Source of the DNA: Thinopyrum elongatum
Lineage: Eukaryota; Streptophyta; Magnoliopsida; Poales; Poaceae
Direction of reading: 5' to 3'
DNA length: 64,000 nucleotides
Assembly (NCBI GenBank): GCA_011799875.1
Contig: CM022298.1
Location: 260,393,757-260,457,756 of the forward strand
The notes under the pieces were generated by a model. That model worked only from the letters and a program-made list of their open reading frames with translations. It was not told where the DNA came from and did not search any database. Positions 22,149 to 33,194 of this stretch are shown here, one piece after another; within the stretch, counting starts at the first letter, position 1; each line of letters begins with the position of its first letter. The position numbers and the translations under genes were made by a program.

Positions 22149-22480
22149 GGGTGTTTTGGCGCCCACGGAGTATGAATAGGGAAATGGAGGGAGAGAGGTA
22201 GGGGGGAACCATGTCTTCAGGGCACGCTTGTCTCAAATGCGAGGAAATTTACAAACTTAGCCCTCGTTTAAAATTTCCTACATCACAGCAATATTAGTCG
22301 GTTGGGGATAGGACAGAATCTCGCATACAGCGAATATTTGCCGATGGAGATTTCGGCCGAGGAGAGTTTGTATTGGCGCCCACCCTGTATGAATCGGGGA
22401 GGTGAGAGGCAATTTCGGCCGAGGAGAAACTATGTTTTGGCGCCCACCATGTATGGATCCGGGGAGGTGAGAGGCGGAGG
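22149..22480 (+). repeat. Short repeats carrying TTGGCGCCCAC
   Basis: Two adjacent copies of about 62 bp (about 22350-22411 and 22412-22475), each with TTTCGGCCGAGGAG, TTGGCGCCCACC, GTATG and GGGGAGGTGAGAGGC; a third partial copy (TTTTGGCGCCCAC) lies near 22153. Confidence 0.75.
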
Positions 22481-23380
22481 CGGTTATGTCACGTTTGAGA
22501 GAAATTACAAGCCTACCCCTATCGAAACCTATAGAAATCGAGCCGATAGGCTTTGCGTGTCAGGGATAGGCACTAATTTCCATCTCGCAGATTTTGGTTT
22601 CGGGCGGTTACTGTGAGTTTCCCCACTTCGTTCAATTTTTTGCAGAGAAAGAGTGCACGTTTACCGTGCCAACTCAATTCGAATCCATTTTGTATTTACT
22701 TTTTCGGGCAGGATCCATTTTGTATTCGAATACAAATCTATATACATCATTTTTTATATATACTTTCAAAAGCACAACACCCTTTATACATAAATATGGT
22801 TTACAAATGGCATGATCTCAGATTCATAAGGCTGGATCCATCTTAATTTGGATTTTCAAATATTTGAAACCACTTTATGTTGAAATCCAATGTATGCATT
22901 CCTCGCTAACTGTCTCCAATTAATGTGTGTTTCATGCGGTTTTTTTACTTCTGAAACAAGTATAATGTGTTTGACACACGCAACATATAGTGTAATCCTG
23001 TTTAGACAATAATTGCATATAAACCATGCATTGTCTCTGATTAAAAAATCTATGGATCACTAATATTGATAAACTATATAACATTACACGTGTCCCCAAA
23101 TTCAAATGAATATGCATGTTTGATAGACCAATTTTCATTATGATATTATCAATGTCGTGAACTCTAGTTTAAATATTTGAATCCCCTTTAATCCAAATAT
23201 TCGTCTCATATAGCTATCACTCATGCTTATATATCTATCTAGACCTATACACCTTCATCGTCTCTCGGGTATCTCTCGTGCTACTTGTATGTCGACAATG
23301 ATCTTTTATCTTCGTAACACACTGATGGTACTCTCTCCCTCGACCTTCACTCTATCTCTCTCTAAGTATATCTCACTCCC
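22481..23380. other. Intergenic AT-rich DNA
   Basis: No gene or element was recognised. A pair of short related blocks (GAATCCATTTTGTATT and GGATCCATTTTGTATT) lies at 22680-22730. Confidence 0.5.
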
Positions 23381-23389
23381 TGCTATGTG

Positions 23390-23830
23390 TCTCTAACTAT
23401 GATTCTCCCTGTGAAATCTCTTTCTGTCACACAAACACAAACTTCGTCTCCCGGGGTCTCATTTCTCTCTACTATTCCCCTGTGTGCCACTCGCACACCC
23501 CCTCTCACACAGAGATCTCTTGCGCTCCTTATGTATGAGAAGCTATGACTATTCCTCTTAAATATCTCTTTCTCACACACAAACACAAACTCTGTCTCCC
23601 AGGGTCTCATATCTCTCCACCATTCCCTTGTATGTCGCTCACACACACTCTCTCTCCCTAGGGATAACTCGCGTTCCCTGAGATGTCTCTCTAGCTATCA
23701 CTCTCCTTGTGAAATATCTTTCTCTCTCGCAAACACAAAACTCTGTCTCTCGGGATCTCATTTCTCTTTGATATTTGTTTATATGTGACTCACATGCACC
23801 CTCTCTCTATCTCTCTCACACCCACACACA
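23390..23830 (+). repeat. CT/CA-rich tandem repeat, unit about 155 bp
   Basis: Three diverged copies share TGTGAAATMTCTTTCT or equivalent, CACAAACACAAACT, TCTCYCGGGRTCTCAT and a TATGT-C-CACACRC segment. Confidence 0.65.
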
Positions 23831-24220
23831 TAACTCAGCCTTCTAATCCACTCGACTCTTATCTCTAACACACACAGTAGCTAGCTGATCTCCCTCTAGC
23901 TAGCATCTTTATCTTTCTATTTATCTGTTTCTCCATCAACCTTATTTCTCGCCCTCACTCTTGCTTCCTATCACGCACACTATATATGTTTCTCTATACA
24001 TGCAATCATGCGCCCTCTTTTTATCTTTCTCTCACACACACATAACTCACCCCTCTGCACCACTCGGCGGTCATCTCTAACACACAAACTAGCCGATGTC
24101 CCTCTAGCTAGCATCTCTATCTCTCTATCTATCTACAGTTTCTCTATCAATCTTTCTTCTCGCAGGCACTCTTGCTTCCTATCACGCACACTATATCTGT
24201 CTCTCTATACATGCATCTAT
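23830..24220 (+). repeat. CT/CA-rich tandem repeat, unit about 190 bp
   Basis: Two copies share ACACACATAACTCA, TCTCTAACACACA, CCCTCTAGCTAGCATCT, ACTCTTGCTTCCTATCACG and a following CACACTATAT. They follow directly on the 155-bp array and have a similar composition. Confidence 0.75.
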
Positions 24221-24715
24221 AGGTCAATCTCTTTTGCAGAATCGTTGTGTCTCGCTCTCTCTGCTCGCCATAGATGCATGCTCCAGCCCACGCCACTGTC
24301 TCTTAAAGACAAAAACACATGCTCAATTATCGGGCCTTCTTCTCTCCACTCTCACATGCATGCATAGTGTCATACCGATCCGTCTCTCCCATGCCGTTGA
24401 TCTTATGACTTATGTCTTCTTTCTTTTATCTCGATCATGCGTGCATGTGCACACACACACACATCCTACCTCTCGCACATGCACGTTCAAGGTCTCCTAT
24501 GTCTCCATACGTAGTTAATTACCCTCAGCCCTCACCCCACATCGAATCATTCTCTTCTTGTGTGCACATGACTTCCACCTGGATGGGTCTCTTCTCTAAA
24601 ACACACACTCACACTTAACAATCTCCTTCTAGCTACCCCCCTCTCTCACTCCTTCCCTATATCCCCGAAACCAATAAGACTATCCCTTCGTTTAATTCCC
24701 GCCTACATGCACCAT
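24220..24715. other. Pyrimidine-rich flank of the repeat arrays
   Basis: CT-rich sequence with a (CA)n run near 24450. No gene; the frames here are low-complexity. Confidence 0.5.
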
Positions 24716-24793
24716 CGATATATAGTAGTCAAACAGTAGCTGCATTCATTCCCCTCCCGCCGCCTCTTCTCTAGTCGCCGTCGCCCGATAGCC

Positions 24794-25065
24794 ATGGCCC
24801 GGCCGAAGGTAACGACATACACCATGCTCCCGCCGGAGCGACGCTTTGAGATGCTTCTGGAGATCTGGAGGCGGCGAAGCCCGGATCGCAGCCGCCCTGC
24901 CTCTAGAGTCCGGACTAGCCGGAGCCAGATGAGGAGGTGTTGGAGGCGGAGCAGCATGCGGAGCCGGAGGAGGAGAATGACGACGCGGAGCCGGAACAGG
25001 AGGACGACGACGCGGGCGAAGCGGAGCCGGAGGAGGACGATGATTTCTATTATACTCAGATTTAA
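24794..25065 (+). pseudogene. Small gene remnant with a Glu/Asp-rich C-terminus
   Basis: The ATG at 24794 opens a frame beginning MARPKVTTYTMLPPER. After about 45 codons this turns into an Arg-rich shadow, while a different frame over about 24915-25065 reads as an acidic tail (EPEEENDDAEPEQEDDD) ending in DDDFYYTQI and a TAA at 25063-25065. The clean acidic tail in a second frame indicates one gene broken by a frameshift, with a TAG just upstream of the tail. A TATA-like ATATATAG lies near 24717, about 70 bp before the ATG. The family is not recognised. Confidence 0.4.
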
Positions 25066-25600
25066 GGGCTTTGAGTTTCACGCCAAATGTATTTCATAGA
25101 GATAAGAGAAAGGAAATTTTAGTGGTCATGCATGCATCTTTTTTCGCTAGCACTCCTATATAAGGTTTGACCGGTCGCTTCCCGCCGACGTGCGCGGGCG
25201 GTGGAAGAGGAAGGAGAAGGGAAGAGGGCTGTAGAGTACGCCAGTTGTAGCATGAGCTCCAAGGAACGTTCGTGCCAAACAATTCATAGTAGTACAGTAT
25301 AGTCCAGCGGAGTATGAATTGGCCTTTAGGTTGTGTGTGGATGACATGGCTGCAACATGCAGGCTGTTGTTCGATAGCCTACCGCTCCGCTTCGCACGGT
25401 TTGGACACGCAAGATTTGCATGCATGCATGTCACGCACGTACTTGTCGAAGGCGTGCTCGAAAAAGGGCGACCAGGTCCGCTAGTCCGCTTTGGTCCATG
25501 CGCCTAATCCCAGTCGCTGTAAATGTCGTGCGTGCTTTAATTCCAGGCTAGTGGATGGATGCAAACACGCCATACAATGAACCTCCCGCCAGCTCCCTAA
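25066..25600. other. Intergenic, nothing recognised
   Basis: No gene, MITE or repeat could be supported. Confidence 0.5.
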
Positions 25601-25906
25601 TCTCTATCTCTACTCTTATAAAATATCGAGTTGGTGATGATGGTGTGCCTGCCATCCTGCAATATTCTCTCCTCTTATAAAAAACCAAGTTGGTGATGAT
25701 GGTGTGCCTGCCATCCTGCAATATAGACCGTCCGATCTATATCTGATGGATAGAAAGCAAACTATGGCAATTTTGAAAAAAGATACCCGCACCCCTCTCC
25801 ACATTTGTAGATAAGGCCTTCCCTCATTCATCTTCGTCTCCCACGAGATAAACAACTCGTATAAACGCATCTTGATGTTCCGTGCAACGCATGGGCCTCT
25901 TGCTAG
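25601..25906 (+). mobile_element. Small non-autonomous Helitron
   Basis: It starts with TC after an A and ends with CTAG before a T, as Helitrons do. A hairpin (CCGTGC, loop AAC, GCATGG) lies about 9 bases before the 3' end. Within it a block of about 50 bp with TTGGTGATGATGGTGTGCC occurs twice (about 25632-25666 and 25687-25720). Length 306 bp, no coding capacity. Confidence 0.75.
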
Positions 25907-26218
25907 TCTCAAATGTAAACTGCACTAGTGCACGCCCGCAGAACATCCTTTCCGAAGGGACGAAGCCCTGCAGTTACCATCTCCTCTCGTGTAAACCACC
26001 TCCAGAAGGGACAAGACAGTTGGTTGTCATTGCCATGGATTTGGAAGGCGGTGGTGCTTCTCGTCCTCATCGAGGTTGGGAGACCTTGGACGACGATCCT
26101 TTGGGACAAATCAATAAGTCGCTCTGACTTCCTCACATCCTCAAGACTTAGCGGTACTTGCACCAAATATTTTAAGAGGGTGCGTAAATATGCGTGGGAG
26201 AAGGCCATGCTAGTTGGT
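25907..26218. other. Unassigned DNA between Helitron and CACTA segment
   Basis: Short frames on both strands without domains; possibly the inner part of the CACTA element or host DNA. Confidence 0.4.
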
Positions 26219-27946
26219 CTACCATGCGTCCTCCTTATTACATAGAAAAAAATGATTCCTCCCCCTGACAGCTGGGACCCAACAGATATATCTTCGCACG
26301 CAAGGAAGTGCGTCCTTATCCTCCATGACAGCTGGGACCCACCCGGTAGAAGCATATGTAGCGTTGTCTGTCTTGTCGCGAACGTGTACATACATACTGG
26401 TCGATCGGTCGCTCTGCAACGATGAACCGTGGCCGAGTAAGTAGTGGCACATGTCATAGTAGAGCCCCCCACATAGCAGTTTAGGCTGTCCCGTCTAAAC
26501 CGTGTACACGTACATACAGCCACATGCAAAAAAATACGTCCACGTACGTACATATGAGCGGGGTCTCGAAACACGTACTCACGCATACGGATGGCCAGGG
26601 CTCGTGTAGATGGAGAGGCAACGGACGACAGCGACGTCGGCAGCTAACCGGCTGGGTCGGAATGGAGGAAACAACATCGTGTTCACCGGGAGCCAAGTGA
26701 CTAGGTCGAAACGCGTCCTGTTCATCGGGAGCGAAGCCACTAGGTCGGAACGCATCCTGTTCATCAGGAGCCAACCGGCTTGGATGAAATAGCCAGAACC
26801 GGGTCTGGCATACCGCAAAACGGAGGAAAATGGCCTTCTGTTTGACCGCGTATGGTCGAAACGGGGTCCTGTTCATCGGGAAGGGTCTGGCGTACCACAG
26901 AACGAAGGTAACGGACTTGTGTTCAAGTGCCTACGGTCGAAATGGGGTACTGTTGATCAGGAGGGGTGTGGCGTACCGCAAAACGGAGGAAACAGACTTG
27001 TGTTGGAGCACCTACGGTCGAAACGGGGTCCTATTCATCGGGAGGGGTGTGGCGTACCGCAAAACGGAACTCCACGGGCTACTGTTCATCCACCGTCTAC
27101 TGCCTCGCTCCAGCCTCCACGGGCTACTGTTCATCCACCGTCAACTTCCTCCAGCCTCTACCTGCTACTGTTCACCAAGGGGGTCCTGTTCATGCAGCCT
27201 CCACCGGCTACTGTTCAACCAGCCCTCCATACGGGGTCCTGTTCAACCAGCCCTCCACGGGGTCCTGTTAATCCACCCCCAAACCGGCTTGGGTGTGTGG
27301 CAGCCTCCTCTTGACCAGGGTCCTATTCATCCAGCGGCAACAGCCTACTTTACTACCTCGGGGTCCTGTTCATCCAACCGCCACCGGGAACTGTTCATCC
27401 AACCCCAACACCATTCACTGTGCATCAAGAGGCAGCGGCAGGTTCGATCGGCTTCAGTTAGCCGCACTAGCGAAGGAATCGCTCGGGTTCAGTTAACAGC
27501 CAGGGATCAATCGCTCGGGTTCAGTAACGTAGCTGGTGCAGTCGCTCGGGTTCAGTACACGAATGCCTCGCTCGGGTTCAGTTAGAGCCCAACGCCTCGC
27601 ACCCACGCACGTACGTGTATGAGAGAAATGCGCAAACCTCCGTGCATTGCTCGGCCCTGACCATCCACCGTAACCGGGAACTCCCCGATATTTTCCTAGC
27701 CCTCGCTTCTACCACGATTTTTTCCATCATGGACATCCCAAAGAATGTCATGCAGCTGCGTCCCCGGCCCGCCCAGGACGAAAAGCCCATTTTCTGTCAT
27801 TATTTTTTGTCATAGAAGTAGGATCCCACCACATCTATGATGATACATGCTTTTGTCACAATTATCGTCATAGAAGTGTCATAAGCATGACAGAAAAAAA
27901 ATTAGTTCGGCCCAAAATGTCATGGATGTGTCTTTTTTTTGTAGTG
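26219..27946 (-). mobile_element. Terminal part of a Caspar-like CACTA transposon
   Basis: On the minus strand the sequence from 27946 begins CACTACAAAAAAAAGAC, the CACTA terminus, followed by the GTCATAG/TCATGAC-rich segment known from Triticeae Caspar elements. Inward lies a long series of subterminal repeats. TCT at 27947-27949 would be the 3-bp target duplication. No matching second terminus or transposase gene was found, so the element is truncated; the inner limit near 26219 is approximate. Confidence 0.75.
26670..27585. repeat. CACTA subterminal repeats
   Basis: About 16 copies of a CTGTTCATC-type core occur between 26670 and 27400, first in a GGTCGAAACGGGGTCCTGTT context and later as CTACTGTTCATCC. 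They are followed by four copies of TCGCTCGGGTTCAGT between 27478 and 27585. Such repeats serve as transposase binding sites in other CACTA elements. Confidence 0.75.
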
Positions 27947-27961
27947 TCTACTCAAAGACTC

Positions 27962-28187
27962 CATCCTGATTTGTTGGTCCTTCCGTATTTTGTGTCAAAT
28001 TTTGACCATAGATTTAATTGACAAATTTTTAATGCATGTTATAAACATTTATATGGTTGGATTCATATTTGAACATGGTTTCCAATTATACTATTTTTTG
28101 TGACATGCATTAACATTTTTTTAATTGATTTCATATTCAAAATTTGGCACAAAACACTAAGGGGAACAAGAAACCATGACAGAGGTA
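27962..28187. mobile_element. Decayed mariner-type MITE
   Basis: It shares internal blocks with the copy at 53115-53361: TTTGACCATAGATTTA and TGTGACATGCATTAACATTTT. The left end CTCCATCCTGATTTGTTGG and right end ATGACAGAGGTAG are imperfect inverted termini. Confidence 0.7.
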
Positions 28188-28599
28188 GTACCCCACACGG
28201 CGCCTCCTAGTAGCCAATTAAAAGAGGGACGCGTGGTAGCACTTAAATGGTTAGTAGAACACCCACGATTTTAATACTACTACCTCCGTCTTGTTTCCAA
28301 TTGTAACGTGGCAGCTCTTTGTTCCAAAATGGCTTTGTTTTGGTTGTTTATGTGTGCACCTTCGCAAATTGAAGCACCACGCCCAGAAGTTTCAAATCCA
28401 TTCCCATTTCTTGCATGGGACCTAAACATTCCCATTACACGTCAATATTAATATATAAGAAGTTTGGTTGTGGGCGCGGTTCATGCATGGTACGTATGAA
28501 AGTTATGAAGTTGATGAAAAAGGTAAGAAAATTATAGTATACATGAAATTGACACAAAAATAAAGATGCATATGGATCCATCAACGACATCCTCTCTCC
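28188..28599. other. Intergenic, nothing firm recognised
   Basis: A piece of MITE-like end sequence (CTACCTCCGTCTTG) lies near 28282. No gene. Confidence 0.45.
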
Positions 28600-29165
28600 C
28601 TAGTGCGCCGGGTCACCAATCGACGGGTGAGGAGCAGCGGTGTTGGCGGCGAGCTTAACGTGCTTCTGAAGTTGTCCATGGTTGCCCTACGGCCCAAGAA
28701 GGCCAGCGTCCTATCTTCCTCCTCTGGCACGTAGTAGTCCTTGTGGCCAATTTGCTTGAAGACGTGGGTGATTATGTTGATGGTGTCTTTCTGCGCCAGG
28801 CGCTATGCGGCGAGCGTGACCTCGAGGTGGACATTCTCCGCTGTGACGGTGGGGAGTCGCAGGGCCACCAGTGCATCAAAGAGGTTTTCACCATAGAGGT
28901 CGGTGAGGGTGGTGGGCATTGCAGATCCTGGGCGCATGGGCTGGAGGCGTACGTCAAGGTCGTCCGCGAGCTTCTTGACGATGGTGAACTTGTCGAGGCA
29001 GCCGACGAGGGCCTCGTCGAACAAGGAGACGAAGCTGTCGTCCAAGAGGCCTCTCGCTCGGGCGGCCTCAAGCACAACCTGGAGATGTTCCTCGGTGCCG
29101 GGCCGCAGGCCGGTGTCATCGACCATCTGTTATAGCCAGCTCATGCTCACGCTCATCACCTCCAT
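28600..29165 (-). pseudogene. Broken host gene of unknown family
   Basis: On the minus strand the frame opens with the ATG at 29165 and reads through about 188 codons with a TAA 12 codons in (before QMVDDTGLRPG), a TAG at 28803-28805, and a frameshift near 28675, after which the other frame closes as HVKLAANTAAPHPSIGDPAH and a TAG at 28600-28602. The middle part is helical and Leu/Asp-rich (LLDDSFVSLFDEALVGCLDK, LTDLYGENLFDALVAL, TINIITHVFKQIG). A TATA box at 29276-29281 and a leader of about 85 bases precede the start. I do not recognise the family; codon use and composition suggest a former host gene and not an element. Confidence 0.5.
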
Positions 29166-29275
29166 GGGTCTAGCTTCTGGTTAACTGATCTTGCGATTGG
29201 AGTGACCACTCTTGCCCTTGGTTTGGGTGCATGGGTGCGTAGGATTTCGTAGATGGATTGGACTGGTGGGGAGCC

Positions 29276-29281
29276 TTTATA
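29276..29281 (-). promoter_or_regulatory. TATA box of the broken gene at 28600-29165
   Basis: CATATAAAG on the minus strand, about 110 bp before the ATG at 29165. Confidence 0.5.
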
Positions 29282-29464
29282 TGAGAAGTGCAGACTGCGT
29301 TGCATTCACGTGTGTGTTGGCCATCTACTCCTTGGTCCTTACTCCCTCTGTACCGGTGCAGTATAGTCATCTCACCGAGACCAAGTTCGGGAAAAATGAG
29401 AGAACTTGATGTTTATTTGGTAACTAATGTTATTGCATGCGGAGAATTGAGCACTACATGTTCT

Positions 29465-29469
29465 GCTAA
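29465..29469. repeat. Left target duplication GCTAA of the LARD
   Basis: GCTAA directly precedes the LTR start at 29470 and recurs at 51485-51489 right after the other LTR. Confidence 0.9.
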
Positions 29470-31035
29470 TGTAACACCCTGGATTTTGCCCTTTTCTTTT
29501 TTTGATGATTTTCTTGGATTTCTTGTTTTGAATTGTTTTTCTGTGGCTATGTGGTTCTGAAACTTGGGAAGATCATGTCTTCCTAGGTTTTATAGTGGCT
29601 GGTCATCCTCATCATCATCCCAAGATCATGTCATTTCCATCCTTGACCCAATTCCAATATTCATTTTCTTGGGAATATTCCTTTTCTATTAAAGGAATAA
29701 TTCTTTTTAACCCTACGTTGTGAAGCAACCTATATTTCTGTCACTCCCAAAATTTCCAAATAATTCTCATAAATTGTTTGGGTCATATCTTCCTCAAATA
29801 TGTCAAAATCCTTCCTTGGCATCATCAAAGATAATTCACAAATATTCGTTTTCTAATTCTGCCCTAGGTGGCTTTTTGAAAAGGAAGTGTCATTTATCTT
29901 TGCTTGTTTGACCCCAAACTTTTTGGACACCTTTTCCTGTCCATATAATTGCCCCATGCCAAATTCAACTCAATTTGCCTAGTAATTATTCCTAAGCAAT
30001 TTTTCAAAGTTCCTGTCTGAGGGAAGCCTGTGTGAAGGAAGTACAAGCTAGGCATATCCAAATGAGTTGAAATTTTGCAAGGTTCTTCATATGATCAAAT
30101 CATCACTCTCCACCAAATTTGAGCTCATGTAACTCATCTATGTGAGCGCAGCTCCAACTCTTGGTTTCAGGTCAGATTTTCAGTTTGTGAAGCAACCATA
30201 TTTTATAGCTTCATTTAAGCTGAAAATTTACCAGGACATTCTCCTATCCATGTCAACTCTCTCCACCAAGTTTTGGCCCATTTCATTGATCCATTTTCCC
30301 TGTGCAATTTTTCCAAGTTTTTGTCCAGGGAGATGCTTTATGAAGCAAGTGCTAGTTTGGTTCATCCAAATGGCATGAAACTTCTACAGTAGCTTCATAT
30401 CATCAAATAACCGACCTCCAACAAATTTCAGCTCATGACAATCATTTATGTGAGTTCTACTTCAAAATATCCAAATCTGACTAGTGGGTCACTTTCTACA
30501 GCAAGTGCTAGCTAAACCCTTCCTCTTAAGCTGATTCTTGGTCATCTCAGTCATCTTAGTATGTGATCATCACCAGACAAATCCATTCCTTCGTTCCCAA
30601 GCTTGTGTCCCCACAGCACAGCACAAACACTTTGCTGCTGAGATGTTTTGGAACCTCCTGCCAATCTCTTCTTTGCCCCTGGACCGAATTATTTCTTCGT
30701 TTGGACTAAGGGTAGCAAGGTCCATCCACTGGACATGGTCGGCCCGGCCAGAACGCGCCGCTTGCACTAGTGCACGCAGTGATCACGCTTGCGTCACGCT
30801 AATGGCAGGCTCTGGCTTGTTCCAGCCACTGTGCTTGTCCGTTCCCTCATCGTCTCGACGTCCAACCTTGTCCAGGAGCTCCCCCGTGAGCCACTGCATC
30901 ATCCCGTGCCCAGCCCCCCTCCTGGTTCGCCATGAATGCGCCGCAAATGCCATGCCCGTGCCGCAAACCGTCCCTGTCCTCCATTAGAGCCCAGCGTGTG
31001 CTCACCCGTGATGCTCTAGAGGCTTTTTCCGCGCC

Positions 31036-31043
31036 TATTTAAG
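31036..31043 (+). promoter_or_regulatory. Probable LTR promoter TATA box
   Basis: TATTTAAG after a GC-rich stretch; the copy in the other LTR is at about 48585-48592. Confidence 0.45.
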
Positions 31044-31569
31044 TTGCCCCGAGGTCCTCCGCTCCTCATCCACCTCCCCAAGTTCCTCTCCCGACCACCG
31101 GGGTGCCCAATCTCGTCGTTTCCTCGCCGTTCGCCACAGCCATCACCGGAGTTTTCTCCTCCCTGGCCACCTCGAGCCCCCTCTCACCTCCCTGACCTCT
31201 CCACCGCCTCCTCCTCCTCTCCGCGAGCCGCCCTACCCCATCACCCCTCGCTCGAGATGGCCGCATCACCAGAGAAGCCCACCGCCCCCACCTCTCTGTC
31301 CTCCTCCTGTCGCCGCCACTCGCCATCATTCCCGGCCGCCCCGGCGCCGGCTGACCGTGGGAATGGGCGCGGCGTGGCCCTGCGGTCCCGCCGGTGGCCG
31401 CGCCACGGCCGGAGCCCTCCGGAGTCGCCCGGCCCCCTCGCCTCTGCCCTCCTCTGTTCCCCTCCTCTGCTTCACGGGGGAACAGGCGCGAGGAGGAAGA
31501 CGACACCCCCATCGGCCCCTCCCCCTGCCCCTGGGCCCCACGCATCATTGGCTCAACCCCGCCATGTCG

Positions 31570-31760
31570 GATAAGTGGAAGCGCACTTACGGAAGTGTGT
31601 TTTCCTTATTCAGAAAGCGTATTTTGAAAAGTACGTTTTCCCCTCTCGAAAGCGTATCCTTCCTTTGTTTTACCTAAAATACGTTTTCCCTTCTGGTAAG
31701 CGTATTCCTGTCAACTGCGGCTGAAAATACGTTTTCCTTTTTAGAAAACGTAATCTGCCC
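31570..31760 (+). repeat. Cluster of ACGTTTTCC and AGCGTATT motifs in the LTR
   Basis: Within 190 bp there are four TACGTTTTCC-type motifs and at least three AGCGTAT motifs, plus inverted copies (GAAAACGTA). The cluster is kept in the 3' LTR at about 49127-49310. Confidence 0.7.
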
Positions 31761-33194
31761 GAAGGCGCTATCAGTTTTTCCTCCCAGGGACTTGTTTGTA
31801 GTAGTTTTTATTACAGATTAGACCCTCTCCTTCATCACCTCGTATCTCCGCGACCGTAACTCCGATCGAGGTGAAACCAATGCCCACTTCTTCGTCTCGT
31901 CAAAATCTTTCTGTTGGTAACACTTTCACTTGGTGGTCCCATAGTGAAAATGATCATTTTGCCCTTGCTCCTAATCAGCCCCCTTCAAGAGAGAAGAACG
32001 TCCGGCAAATCGTTCCGCGGCTTCACTGCACTTCTTCCCGGAGTCTCCGTCACCCCCAGGCAAGCCACAATAGCCACTTGCATGATAGGCATGCAGTAGC
32101 CATGGCTTCTACTTGAATATTTAATAAATGTTTGCCCATTAACTGCCTGCTTGTTTGCTTCTTCTGTCTTTGTTTCGGTTATGCTCGTGGATTCATGTTC
32201 ACCTTCATGCTATGTTCGGATGCATCTTGTTATCCTGTACTACTTGCTAGTATCATGTTCACATGTTATGCTTGGTACTAGTAGTACATGCTGGTAGTAG
32301 TGGTGTTCATTCTGAGGCATGCTTGTCGTCTGTTATCAAGTACCGTTGCTATGCATGTTCCTTTGCATCTCGCTGGTTATATGCTTACTTGGTAGTATTA
32401 TTGTTATATTCGTGCATGGTATTTATTTATGATGCTAGTAGTCATGCTATGCTCATGTGTAATGTATGCTTATGCTCGTCAGTATGCCATGTTCATTTGG
32501 TTAAATGTTTCATTGTGGTTATGCTCGATGATTGTGTTGCACCTCCATGCTTATGTTGATATCATGCTCGTGCATTATAGTTGCATCATACTTTATTATG
32601 GCTCAGTTCATTGCATTCAAGTTTAACCGGATAATAATGAACTTGAACAACTGTTGGCTGAGTCATGGTGCCACCAAATTGAGCTGACCAGTGCAGCCAC
32701 ATTTGCCTTTTATGGGAAGGCCCTAATGCGGTCTATTGTCATGCCTCTCGCCGGTGCCTCCAATGAGGGAAGGTTATGGGCGCGCGCTACCCTAATCAGG
32801 TAGGCGGACATAAACCTTGTGTGCCCGTTGTTGTTGTAAGGATCCCTATCCCCGTTAGGGACCGTTTATGTTTTGCCACGACGGTGGCCGTTGGATGTCA
32901 CGGGTTGACATCAGGGCCACCCAGGACTTAGCCCAAAAGGGAATTTGTCAGAGTGGCTGGGAGAGTGTGATGCCAATAGATCGGTTTTGTCGGAATGCCG
33001 TTGGTCCACCCGAATGGGAGCACGAGGCCATGGGTTCCGTGGTGTGGGTACAATGTACTAACCTCTGCAGAGTGTGTGTTTAATCTATCGGTAGCCGCGC
33101 CCGCGGATATGGGCCCAGTTCGTAGTCGGTCACACTATGAGCCTACTATAATAATAACTTGATTAATAATAACCCCGGTTCGATGATGAGAAAG

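Noticed and set aside
23383..23646. 87-codon minus-strand frame with internal repeat
   Set aside because: It arises from the tandem CT/CA repeats and has no independent support.
25921..25934. CACTAGTGCA as a possible second CACTA terminus
   Set aside because: Only the first five bases agree with the terminus at 27946; the following bases do not match the inverted repeat.
31044..31677. Long frames on both strands in the LARD LTR (and their copies at 48702-49274)
   Set aside because: GC-rich LTR leader sequence lacking stops on both strands; present in both LTRs, no domain, and different frame lengths in the two copies.
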